From DATFXM01 sp035315885 (lineage in GTDB: Bacteria; Acidobacteriota; Blastocatellia; UBA7656), in assembly GCA_035315885.1 (NCBI GenBank), contig DATFXM010000155.1, forward strand, positions 1-6,132: 6,132 nucleotides of DNA, in the 5' to 3' direction. Position numbers and translations under genes: made by a program. The notes beneath the pieces are model-generated. The model was not told where the DNA came from and searched no databases. It was given only the letters and a program-made list of their open reading frames with translations. Of this stretch, positions 1 to 5,680 are shown piece by piece. The first letter of the stretch is position 1. The number at the start of each line of letters is the position of its first letter.

Positions 1-47
1 CAGCGGGCGACAGAACACTATCCCCCGGTGAGTCCGCGAACCGGGGG
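1..47 (+). repeat. Partial end of a third double-hairpin repeat array
   Basis: This is the last unit of an array that begins outside the window. Positions 1-8 are the 3' part of the small hairpin (CAGCGGGC). Positions 22-47 are an intact large hairpin, CCCCCGGT (22-29) and ACCGGGGG (40-47) around a 10-nt loop. The orientation is that of the right-hand arm (5809-6129) and opposite to the adjacent left arm. The linker before the large hairpin (GACAGAACACTATC) resembles that of the outermost unit of the right arm (GACAGAACGCTATC), so this is probably the outer end of an array following a plus-strand gene to the left. That gene is inferred, not seen. Confidence 0.85.
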
Positions 48-92
48 ATGGCGATGAGTTGAGCAACTAATGCCGATAATCAGTGTGCTATG
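48..92. other. Short unique spacer between two converging repeat arrays
   Basis: These 45 bases match neither the hairpin units nor the heptamers. No convincing gene, promoter or terminator is visible. The spacer separates an array in one orientation (1-47) from one in the opposite orientation (93-411), as expected midway between two convergent transcription units. A possible open frame starting here depends on the repeats downstream and is not supported as a gene. Confidence 0.6.
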
Positions 93-411
93 GACGAGGC
101 CCCGGTTCGGGGACTCAGCGGGGCCTACATTCTGTCGCCCGCTGCGCGGGCTCAGATCCCTGGTGCCCGTCGCCCCCCGGTTCGCGGACTCACCGGGGGA
201 TAGTGTTCTGTCGCCCGCTGCGCGGGCTCAGATCTCTGGTGCCCGTCGCCCCCCGGTTCGCGGACTCACCGGGGGATAGTGTTCTGTCGCCCGCTGCGCG
301 GGCTCCGGTCTTTGTTGGTCGTCTTACCCCCGGTTCGCGGACTCACCGGGGGCTACATTCTGTCGCCCGCTCCGCGGGCTCATGTCTTGTGCCGAAGCCT
401 CTAGAGTCGAC
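93..411 (-). repeat. Left arm: four 76-bp double-hairpin units plus joint
   Basis: Four copies of a 22-nt block (CTGTCGCCCGCTGCGCGGGCTC and one variant) begin at 132, 208, 284 and 360, an exact 76-bp period. Each contains a small hairpin, GCCCGC-3 nt-GCGGGC, at 137-151, 213-227, 289-303 and 365-379. Between blocks lie large hairpins with an 8-bp stem, CCCCCGGT/ACCGGGGG, at 174-199, 250-275 and 327-352, joined by roughly 20-nt linkers. The outermost large hairpin (97-126) is a variant with stem AGGCCCCG/CGGGGCCT. A 31-nt joint at 381-411 ends the arm on the gene side. Strand is given relative to the neighbouring plsC transcript. Segment 327-411 matches the reverse complement of 5809-5893 at 83 of 85 positions. 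No open frame here is credible as a gene. Confidence 0.95.
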
Positions 412-475
412 ACTCAGCACTCAGCACTCCAAACTCAGCACTCAGCACTCAGAATCTCAGCACTCAGAACTCCCC
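411..475 (-). repeat. Degenerate CACTCAG heptamer tract
   Basis: About nine heptamers of CACTCAG are visible on the plus strand (clean at 411-424, 439-452 and 461-467), with substitutions at 425-438 and a one-base slip at 453-460. Read in the direction of plsC transcription the unit is CTGAGTG, which carries a TGA. The tract overlaps the 3' end of plsC and supplies its stop codon at 457-459. It is the counterpart of the longer and cleaner tract at 5681-5806. Confidence 0.9.
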
Positions 476-1173
476 AGCCCCGATGCCACGCGCCCCCTCG
501 CAAGCTCAACTAACTCGCTCACGTTTTCTCTCGTGTACTCTGAAGTCTCGATCGGTTCGTGCAACGTTATTCGCACCGTCGAAGGGTAGATCTTGATCTG
601 CTGCTTCGGCATTATCGCACTCGCCCCGGAAATACTGACCGGAACCACTGGAACCCCCGCCTCGATCGCCATCATAAACGCGCCCTTCTTGAACGGCAGA
701 AGATTTCCATCCGGCGATCGAGTCCCCTCCGGATATACAACGTACGATTTCCCTTTCTTCAAATTGGCCGTCGCCTGTCGGGCGCTCTCAACCGCCGAAG
801 CGCTGTGCTGACGATCCACAGGAATTACTCCAATCAGGCGAATGCCGTAGCCGAAAATCGGATACTTGAATACTTCCTTCTTTGCAAGATAACCCGGATT
901 GCGACCGATGTACGTCACCATCAAGGGAACTTCTATGAAGCTTTGATGGTTCGGCGTGAAGATGTATGCCTGGTCCTTCTTGAGATGCTTGCCGCCGTTT
1001 ACCTCGACTCTTACGCCTACAAGCGCAAGTCCTACCCTCACAAACAACCGCACCGGGTCGTAGATCGCGTTCTCATTTCCGGTGATCAGCGCCAGCGCAA
1101 TCAGAAACGGCGCCAGCACCGCGACGGCAGTGCACCAGAATCCAACCAGAAACAGACCGCGAATCCTTGCCAT
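457..1173 (-). CDS. plsC: PlsC-like 1-acyl-sn-glycerol-3-phosphate acyltransferase
   Basis: Probable lysophosphatidic acid acyltransferase of the inner membrane, which adds the second acyl chain to make phosphatidic acid. The 238-aa length is normal for the family. A hydrophobic N-terminal segment (about residues 8-31) is a likely membrane anchor. Acyltransferase motifs appear in order: NHQSFIE (75-81), GVIPVDR (115-121), YPEGTRSPDG (147-156, with EGTRS) and VPVVPVSISG (174-183). The first motif reads HX4E rather than the usual HX4D, with His76 present and Glu81 in place of Asp. The ATG gives a natural N-terminus, but no strong ribosome binding site is visible. It lies 35 nt after leuD on the same strand and is probably cotranscribed. 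Its last residues (SEC) and TGA stop lie within heptamer repeat DNA, so the C-terminus may have been altered by the repeat. Substrate specificity cannot be read from the sequence. Confidence 0.9.
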   Translation of the reverse strand: MARIRGLFLVGFWCTAVAVLAPFLIALALITGNENAIYDPVRLFVRVGLALVGVRVEVNGGKHLKKDQAYIFTPNHQSFIEVPLMVTYIGRNPGYLAKKEVFKYPIFGYGIRLIGVIPVDRQHSASAVESARQATANLKKGKSYVVYPEGTRSPDGNLLPFKKGAFMMAIEAGVPVVPVSISGASAIMPKQQIKIYPSTVRITLHEPIETSEYTRENVSELVELARGRVASGLGSSEC

Positions 1174-1208
1174 TTATCGCCGACGGACCAGGCGTCCGGA
1201 TTTGTTCC

Positions 1209-1805
1209 TCACCGAAACCTCCGCCGCATCGACTCGTAACGATCGATCTCCGCTTCGCGCTGGAGCGTCAGACCAATCTCATCAAGCCCATTCAACAGGC
1301 ATTCACGCCTGAAAGCGTCGACTTCGAAGTCAAAACAAAGTCCCGCATCGTCGCTGACGCTCCGCTGCTCCAGGTCGACCGTCAACTCGTACCCGGCCTT
1401 CGAGCGCGTTCGCTGGAAGATTTCCTCAACCTGGCTCTCGGCGAGAGTGACCGGAAGCAAACCATTCTTGAAGCAGTTGTTGAAGAAGATGTCAGCGAAT
1501 GAGGGAGCGATTATCGCGCGGAATCCAAAATCGTCGAGCGCCCACGGCGCGTGCTCTCGCGATGACCCGCAACCGAAATTCGCTCGCGTAACGAGAATCG
1601 ACGCACCGGAGAACTGCGGCTGGTTCAGCTCGAACCCTTTATTTGGCGATCCGTCTTCCAGAAATCGCCAGTCATAGAACAGAAACTCCCCGAACCCGGT
1701 GCGCTCGACGCGCTTCAAGAACTGCTTGGGAATGATCTGATCCGTATCAACGTTGACTCGGTCGAGAGTTGCGACCAGTCCACGGTGCTTCACGAAAGGT
1801 CTCAT
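1209..1805 (-). CDS. leuD: 3-isopropylmalate dehydratase small subunit LeuD
   Basis: Small subunit of isopropylmalate isomerase. With LeuC it interconverts 2- and 3-isopropylmalate in cytoplasmic leucine synthesis. At 198 aa it has the usual LeuD length. Diagnostic segments are RVNVDTDQIIPKQFLKRVER (16-35), the DWRF segment (45-48) and the swivelling-domain substrate loop GCGSSREHAPWAL (78-90). The substrate-recognition region looks like bacterial LeuD rather than aconitase. The ATG (1803-1805) directly follows the leuC TAG (1806-1808) with no spacer. A GGGAG ribosome binding site (1812-1816) sits inside the end of leuC, 6 nt from the ATG, so translation of the two subunits is probably coupled. 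No damage is seen. Confidence 0.97.
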   Translation of the reverse strand: MRPFVKHRGLVATLDRVNVDTDQIIPKQFLKRVERTGFGEFLFYDWRFLEDGSPNKGFELNQPQFSGASILVTRANFGCGSSREHAPWALDDFGFRAIIAPSFADIFFNNCFKNGLLPVTLAESQVEEIFQRTRSKAGYELTVDLEQRSVSDDAGLCFDFEVDAFRRECLLNGLDEIGLTLQREAEIDRYESMRRRFR

Positions 1806-3206
1806 CTAAAGCTCCCATTCACGAACGTCCACGAAGTGGCCGGCAATCGCGGCCGCGGCTGCCATCTGTGGGCTCACTAAATGAGTTCTCCCGCCACGTC
1901 CCTGCCGTCCTTCAAAATTTCGATTCGAAGTCGAAGCGCATCTCTCACCGGGCTTCAAAATGTCCGGATTCATTCCGAGACACATACTGCAGCCCGACTC
2001 TCGCCAGTCAAATCCTGACTCCTTGAATATCTGATCCAGACCCTCAAGCTCCGCCTGTTTCTTTATCCGCTGGGAACCGGGCACAACCATCGCGTAAACA
2101 CCCGGCGAGACGTGCTTGCCTTTTGCAACCGCCGCGGCTGCCCGCAGGTCTTCGATTCTGGAATTCGTGCACGATCCGATGAACACTCGATCAAGCTTCA
2201 CTTCCTGAATCGGAGTGCTCGGCTCAAGCCCCATATAATCCAGAGCGCGACGTGCCGCCTTCCGCGAGTTGTCATCGCGCATCGAGTCTGGATCGGGCAC
2301 CGCTCCAGTGACATCCGCAACCATACCCGGACTGGTACCCCAGCTCACTTGCGGCACGATCTGCGTCGCGTCGAACCGAGTCTCACGGTCGAAATCTGCG
2401 TCGCGATCCGAGGGAAGGGTGCTCCAGTAGTCAACGGCTTCGCGGAAGGAATCTGCCGCCGAGAATCTCCTGCCTTCAAGGTACTCGAACGTGGTTTGGT
2501 CCGGCGCAATCATACCTGCGCGGGCTCCGGCTTCGATTGACATGTTGCAGACGGTCATCCGCTCTTCCATCGACAATCGGGTCACCGCTTCTCCTGCGTA
2601 CTCGATGACGTGACCGGTTGCTCCGTCGGTTCCAATGCTCCGGATGATAAAGAGTATGAGATCCTTGGCAGTCACTCCCCGCTGCAATCTGCCGGACACG
2701 ACGATGTGAAATGTCCTGGGGCGCATCTGCGTGAGGCACTGGGTCGCGAGCACGTGCTCGACTTCGCTGGTGCCTATTCCGAAGGCAAGCGCACCAAAAG
2801 CACCATGGGTAGCGGTATGGCTATCGCCGCAGACGATCGTCATTCCCGGCTGTGTCAGTCCAAGCTCGGGACCGATTACGTGCACGATTCCCTGATCGGG
2901 ACTGTCCAGACCGTATAGCTGGATGCCAAATTCCGAACAGTTTCTGCCGAGAAGATCGATCTGGGTCTTCGCGATGTCATCCACGATCGGCAACGACCGG
3001 TCCCACGTCGGAACGTTGTGGTCCATGGTCGCGAAGGTCAGGTCGGGCCTGCGCACCTTTCGATTTGACAGGCGCAATCCTTCGAACGCCTGTGGCGACG
3101 TCACCTCGTGAACCAGATGACAATCGACGTAGAGGAGATCGGGCTTTCCGGGTTCGGAATGCACGACGTGGGCATCCCATATTTTTTCGAACAGCGTTTT
3201 GGCCAT
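1806..3206 (-). CDS. leuC: 3-isopropylmalate dehydratase large subunit LeuC
   Basis: Large, iron-sulfur subunit of isopropylmalate isomerase, the partner of LeuD. The ATG at 3204-3206 was chosen because it gives MAKTLFEKIWDAHVV, the usual LeuC N-terminus, and a 466-aa protein, the usual size. The frame stays open upstream for 81 more codons, but those overlap lysR and have no LeuC character. The aconitase-type 4Fe-4S ligands are Cys346 (in FIGSCTNSR), Cys406 and Cys409 (in CSMCLGMNP). Other family segments are DHNVPT (62-67), GDSHTATHGAFGALAFGIGTSE (128-149) and SNRNFEGRQGRGGRTHLVSP (427-446). It starts 50 nt after lysR on the same strand, with no clear Shine-Dalgarno sequence before the ATG. 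Translation may therefore depend on readthrough from lysR or on an undetected signal. Confidence 0.97.
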   Translation of the reverse strand: MAKTLFEKIWDAHVVHSEPGKPDLLYVDCHLVHEVTSPQAFEGLRLSNRKVRRPDLTFATMDHNVPTWDRSLPIVDDIAKTQIDLLGRNCSEFGIQLYGLDSPDQGIVHVIGPELGLTQPGMTIVCGDSHTATHGAFGALAFGIGTSEVEHVLATQCLTQMRPRTFHIVVSGRLQRGVTAKDLILFIIRSIGTDGATGHVIEYAGEAVTRLSMEERMTVCNMSIEAGARAGMIAPDQTTFEYLEGRRFSAADSFREAVDYWSTLPSDRDADFDRETRFDATQIVPQVSWGTSPGMVADVTGAVPDPDSMRDDNSRKAARRALDYMGLEPSTPIQEVKLDRVFIGSCTNSRIEDLRAAAAVAKGKHVSPGVYAMVVPGSQRIKKQAELEGLDQIFKESGFDWRESGCSMCLGMNPDILKPGERCASTSNRNFEGRQGRGGRTHLVSPQMAAAAAIAGHFVDVREWEL

Positions 3207-3235
3207 GACGATCGGCGATACTACTTTATGCTGCA

Positions 3236-3254
3236 ATCGCTGTCTAGCAGCGAT
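3236..3254 (-). other. Intercistronic hairpin between lysR and leuC
   Basis: ATCGCTG (3236-3242) and CAGCGAT (3248-3254) form a perfect 7-bp stem with a 5-nt loop, two bases past the lysR stop codon. There is no T-run after it on the minus strand, so it is not a canonical terminator. It could be an mRNA processing or stabilising structure that sets different levels of regulator and enzyme message. It could also be chance. Confidence 0.4.
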
Positions 3255-3256
3255 GA

Positions 3257-4174
3257 CTATCGTTCGGGCTGAAACAAGTACTTGTCCTTCTGTTTTGATG
3301 CCATAGCTTCGGCCACGGTCAAGAACGCGCGCGCGGCGTGAGAGAGACTGGCGTTCTTGCGGTAAACGAGGCGGAGCTTGCGCTCGATCTGGAGTTCTCG
3401 AACAGGGATCCGGACCAATTCGCCTCGAGCGATTTCGGTTTCGACGCACATGCCCGGCACCAGGGCGACACCAGTGCCTCCGGACACGAAGCGCTTTATT
3501 GCTTCAATCGTGGGAAGCTCGATGTCCATGTTCAGAGGCGTACGATGGCGCTTGAACGCCTGGAGTACCTTTTCGCGGTACGGAGACTGAACGTTATGGG
3601 CTACGAAGGTCTCGGCGCCGAGCTGTCGGATGCTTACATCGGCGGAGCCCGCGAGCGGATGATGAGGATGAATGACAAACGCCAGTTCGTCTCGATACAC
3701 CACTATGGAACGCAACAGCGGTTCGTCGGGATTGAACGATAGCACGCCCAGCTCGGCGCCGTGCTTCAACACGTAATCCGAAATCCGGCTGGCGAGCGAT
3801 CGCTGCACCGCAACCTTGACCATCGGGTACAGATGTCTGAATTCGTTCAGGGGTTCGAGAAGGTACAGGCAGGTGAACTCGTTGGCTGCTATCGCCAGCT
3901 TGCCCTTGTGGAGCTCTCGAAGTTCCTTCAATGCGGCACGGGCCTCGGATCGCAGGTTGAGGAGCTTCTGCGCGTAGTCCTGAAGCAATCGACCGGCGTC
4001 AGTGAGGCGGCCGTCTCTGGAGGAGCGATCGAACAGAGGTTCGCCCACCTCGGATTCGAGTTTGCGAATCGCCTGACTTATGGCCGGTTGTGTGCGAAAG
4101 AGCTTTTCCGCCGCGCGAGAGAAGCTGCCTTCTCGGGCAACAGTCAGAAAAGTCTCGAGTTGAAACAAATCCAT
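3257..4174 (-). CDS. LysR-type transcriptional regulator of the leucine locus
   Basis: Cytoplasmic DNA-binding regulator, 305 aa, the usual length for the family. The N-terminal winged helix-turn-helix (about 1-60) starts MDLFQLETFLTVAREGSFSR and has the recognition region AAEKLFRTQPAISQAIRKLE (21-40). A linker helix follows (about 60-90), then the effector-binding domain (about 91-290) with the characteristic FVSGGTGVALVP (229-240) near its end. A ribosome binding site AGAAAGG (4179-4185) lies 4 nt from the ATG. It is divergent from leuA and leads the leuC-leuD-plsC series, which strongly suggests that it controls leucine genes. A T-N11-A palindrome inside its own promoter predicts autorepression. 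The co-inducer is unknown; a leucine-pathway intermediate such as 2-isopropylmalate is only a guess. It cannot be assigned to a named regulator. Confidence 0.93.
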   Translation of the reverse strand: MDLFQLETFLTVAREGSFSRAAEKLFRTQPAISQAIRKLESEVGEPLFDRSSRDGRLTDAGRLLQDYAQKLLNLRSEARAALKELRELHKGKLAIAANEFTCLYLLEPLNEFRHLYPMVKVAVQRSLASRISDYVLKHGAELGVLSFNPDEPLLRSIVVYRDELAFVIHPHHPLAGSADVSIRQLGAETFVAHNVQSPYREKVLQAFKRHRTPLNMDIELPTIEAIKRFVSGGTGVALVPGMCVETEIARGELVRIPVRELQIERKLRLVYRKNASLSHAARAFLTVAEAMASKQKDKYLFQPER

Positions 4175-4178
4175 AAAA

Positions 4179-4185
4179 CCTTTCT
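4179..4185 (-). promoter_or_regulatory. Ribosome binding site of the LysR-type regulator
   Basis: On the minus strand this reads AGAAAGG, four bases before the ATG at 4172-4174. The match and position support that start codon. Confidence 0.6.
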
Positions 4186-4199
4186 GTCTACCGGGATCT

Positions 4200-4230
4200 G
4201 AGTTCGGACCCGCAAAAAGCCGCGGAACTC
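4200..4230 (-). other. Imperfect hairpin in the lysR leader
   Basis: GAGTTC (4200-4205) and GAACTC (4225-4230) are complementary. CGC and GCG just inside extend the stem, with a 5-nt asymmetric bulge. It lies about 25 nt upstream of the lysR start codon, within the predicted untranslated leader of roughly 90 nt. No terminator T-run is present. A role in translation or stability is possible but unsupported beyond the pairing. Confidence 0.35.
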
Positions 4231-4273
4231 AATGGGTGCTCAGTGGTCTGACTTTCTCCCTACTCGGCGCGCG

Positions 4274-4302
4274 ATTATAACATAAGCGCGACTTAATGCT
4301 AG
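4274..4302 (-). promoter_or_regulatory. Promoter for lysR-leuCD-plsC
   Basis: On the minus strand there is a perfect TATAAT at 4274-4279. The hexamer 17 bp upstream (4297-4302, CTAGCA) matches the -35 consensus at only three positions, as is usual for a regulated promoter. Transcription would start near 4267. The regulator palindrome at 4283-4295 lies between the -10 and -35, where a bound protein would block RNA polymerase. Confidence 0.6.
4283..4295. promoter_or_regulatory. LysR-type recognition site (TAAG-N5-CTTA)
   Basis: TAAGCGCGACTTA is a perfect 4-5-4 palindrome of the T-N11-A form typical of LysR-type regulators. Its centre, 4289, is about 65 bp upstream of the leuA start site predicted from the promoter at 4319-4347. 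This is the classic position of the high-affinity recognition site. It also sits inside the divergent lysR promoter. Binding by the neighbouring regulator is inferred. Confidence 0.65.
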
Positions 4303-4313
4303 TCTAAAAACTA

Positions 4314-4326
4314 TAACTTTGACTTA
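4314..4326. promoter_or_regulatory. Second T-N11-A site over the leuA -35 (activation site)
   Basis: TAACTTTGACTTA shares 9 of 13 positions with the upstream palindrome, including the complete GACTTA half. It starts 31 bp downstream of it, about three helical turns, so both sites face the same side of the DNA. It overlaps the leuA -35 element and is centred near -34, where the weaker activation site of LysR-type promoters usually lies. Functional assignment is inferred from spacing and similarity. Confidence 0.5.
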
Positions 4327-4347
4327 GATCGTTACTCTCTTTAAGAT
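4319..4347 (+). promoter_or_regulatory. leuA promoter, sigma-70 type
   Basis: TTGACT (4319-4324) and TAAGAT (4342-4347) are separated by exactly 17 bp. The predicted start is near 4354, giving a leader of about 53 nt to the leuA ATG. No leader peptide, T-box or attenuator hairpin is visible in that leader, so control probably acts on initiation. Confidence 0.65.
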
Positions 4348-4389
4348 CGGGGGGTGCTACCGCAAGTCGGAATCGCTTCAAAATCTTCA

Positions 4390-4397
4390 GGACGAGG
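4390..4397 (+). promoter_or_regulatory. leuA ribosome binding site
   Basis: GGACGAGG precedes two adjacent in-frame candidates: TTG at 4404 (6 nt from the GAGG) and ATG at 4407 (9 nt). Both spacings are workable. ATG is preferred as the commoner start codon, and the choice changes the protein by only one residue. Confidence 0.55.
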
Positions 4398-4406
4398 TAC
4401 GGTTTG

Positions 4407-5582
4407 ATGAGCAATGCGCGAGCGCTTGTTTTTGACACGACCTTGAGAGACGGCGAACAGTCGCCGGGCTGCAGCATGACCAACTCAGAGAAGATGCTGA
4501 TGGCGCGGCAGCTCGAGCGCCTCGGCGTAGACATCATCGAAGCCGGATTCCCCATCGCTTCTGAAGGCGACTTCGAGGCCGTGCGGGAAATCGCGTCTTC
4601 GGTACGCCGGCCGGTGATCGCCGGGCTTGCCCGCGCAACCGACGAGGACATCCGTCGCGCCTGGGATGCTCTGCGGTATGCAAAACGGCCTCGCATTCAC
4701 ACTTTTCTGGCGACATCCGACATTCACCTCGAACACAAACTAAGGATTACTCGCGAGGAAGCGTTGCAGCAGGCGCGCAGCGCAGTTGCCCTTGCGAAGT
4801 CGCTCTGCGAGGACGTCGAGTTTTCGCCGGAAGATGCGACCCGCACGGACGTTGATTACTTGTGCGCGGTAGTTCAGGAGGTGATTGATGCGGGCGCAGG
4901 CACGGTGAATATTCCGGACACTGTGGGCTACACGACTCCGCGAGAGTTTGGCGCGATCATCGAGACGCTACGCGCGAGGGTACGAGGGATCGACCAGACG
5001 GTGATCTCGGTGCACTGTCACAACGATCTGGGGCTTGCGGTGGCGAACTCGATCGCGGCTCTGGAAGCCGGAGCCAGGCAGGTTGAGTGCACGATAAATG
5101 GAATTGGGGAGCGGGCGGGAAACGCCTCCCTGGAAGAGATAGTTATGGCGTTGCGGGTTCGGCGGGATGTGATGCCGTTCGACACGGCGATTGAAACGTC
5201 GGAGTTGTATCCGAGTAGCCAATTGCTGTCGGAGATCACCGGTGTGAACGTTCAGCCAAACAAGGCGATAGTCGGGCGCAACGCGTTTGCGCACGAGGCT
5301 GGGATTCATCAGGACGGTGTTATTAAGAACCGATTGACCTACGAGATCATGACGCCGCAATCGGTAGGTGTGCCGGACAACCGGTTGGTACTGGGGAAGC
5401 ATTCGGGGCGGCATGCGCTTGGGCGCAAATGTGAGGCTCTTGGGTTTGAGTTGCCGCGTCGCGAATTGGATGCGGTTTATCGAAGGTTCATCGCGCTTGC
5501 CGATGAGATCAAGACGATTGAAGACCATCACATAGTGGAGATCATTCGCAACCTGAACAAAGGCGCAACTGCTGCTGCTTGA
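4407..5582 (+). CDS. leuA: 2-isopropylmalate synthase, short form without leucine-sensing domain
   Basis: Condenses acetyl-CoA with 2-oxoisovalerate, the first committed step of leucine synthesis. The catalytic TIM barrel begins FDTTLRDGEQSPG (9-21), with the conserved Arg14 and metal-ligand Asp15. HCHND (203-207) supplies His203 and His205, and ECTINGIGERAGNASLEE (227-244) is the LeuA-type form of the HMGL-like signature. The linker region has NAFAHEAGIHQDG (292-304), KNRLTYEIM (307-315) and LGKHSGRHA (329-337). The protein ends near residue 391, whereas ordinary LeuA has about 510-520 residues including an allosteric C-terminal domain. Only 64 nt separate the stop from an intact terminator, so no remnant of that domain is present. 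Homocitrate or citramalate synthases of similar length are alternatives, but the signature wording and adjacent leuCD favour LeuA. Loss of leucine feedback is inferred. Confidence 0.92.
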   Translation: MSNARALVFDTTLRDGEQSPGCSMTNSEKMLMARQLERLGVDIIEAGFPIASEGDFEAVREIASSVRRPVIAGLARATDEDIRRAWDALRYAKRPRIHTFLATSDIHLEHKLRITREEALQQARSAVALAKSLCEDVEFSPEDATRTDVDYLCAVVQEVIDAGAGTVNIPDTVGYTTPREFGAIIETLRARVRGIDQTVISVHCHNDLGLAVANSIAALEAGARQVECTINGIGERAGNASLEEIVMALRVRRDVMPFDTAIETSELYPSSQLLSEITGVNVQPNKAIVGRNAFAHEAGIHQDGVIKNRLTYEIMTPQSVGVPDNRLVLGKHSGRHALGRKCEALGFELPRRELDAVYRRFIALADEIKTIEDHHIVEIIRNLNKGATAAA

Positions 5583-5646
5583 ATTCACTCCGACAGTTTC
5601 GGCGCTTGGAGTTGTTTGTACTCGCTGTGAGCGAGATGTGATGGCT
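5583..5646. other. leuA 3' untranslated segment with a small hairpin
   Basis: No gene is visible. CTCGCT (5621-5626) and AGCGAG (5630-5635) form a 6-bp stem with a GTG loop and no T-run. The segment has no recognisable remnant of the missing LeuA regulatory domain, and its length would not allow one. Confidence 0.4.
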
Positions 5647-5679
5647 GCCAGCCTTCGGCAACGGAGGCTGGCTTTTTTT
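5647..5679 (+). terminator. Intrinsic terminator of leuA
   Basis: An 11-bp stem (5647-5657 with 5662-5672, one T-G wobble) is closed by a GCAA tetraloop of the GNRA class and followed directly by seven T residues (5673-5679). This is a strong rho-independent terminator 64 nt past the leuA stop. The heptamer tract begins two bases after the T-run. No comparable terminator is seen after plsC at the other end of the locus. Confidence 0.92.
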
Positions 5680-5680
5680 A

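Noticed and set aside
132..381. CRISPR array
   Set aside because: The 22-nt blocks recur every 76 bp, but the sequences between them are themselves repeated hairpins and linkers rather than unique spacers, and no cas gene is present.
398..411. Cloning-vector polylinker, because CCTCTAGAGTCGAC equals the XbaI-SalI part of common pUC polylinkers
   Set aside because: The 14-nt match lies inside a 31-nt joint present in both arms with otherwise non-vector flanks on both sides. The match is short and most likely coincidental, although a check of the raw assembly would settle it.
70..589. Open frames across the left arm encoding Arg/Pro/Gly-rich peptides
   Set aside because: They consist of translated 76-bp hairpin units and heptamers, have no domain character, and exist because the repeats lack stops in that direction. 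The longer one also runs into plsC on the opposite strand.
559..1239. Plus-strand open frame opposite plsC, and other long antisense frames opposite leuC, lysR and leuA
   Set aside because: They are shadow frames of well-identified genes on the other strand and show no recognisable protein family motifs.
3207..3449. LeuC with an 81-residue N-terminal extension
   Set aside because: The in-frame upstream part overlaps the lysR coding sequence and is Arg-rich shadow translation. The ATG at 3204-3206 gives the normal LeuC start.
4354..4406. Leucine leader peptide or T-box attenuator before leuA
   Set aside because: The predicted leader is only about 53 nt and has no run of Leu codons, no T-box motif and no terminator hairpin.
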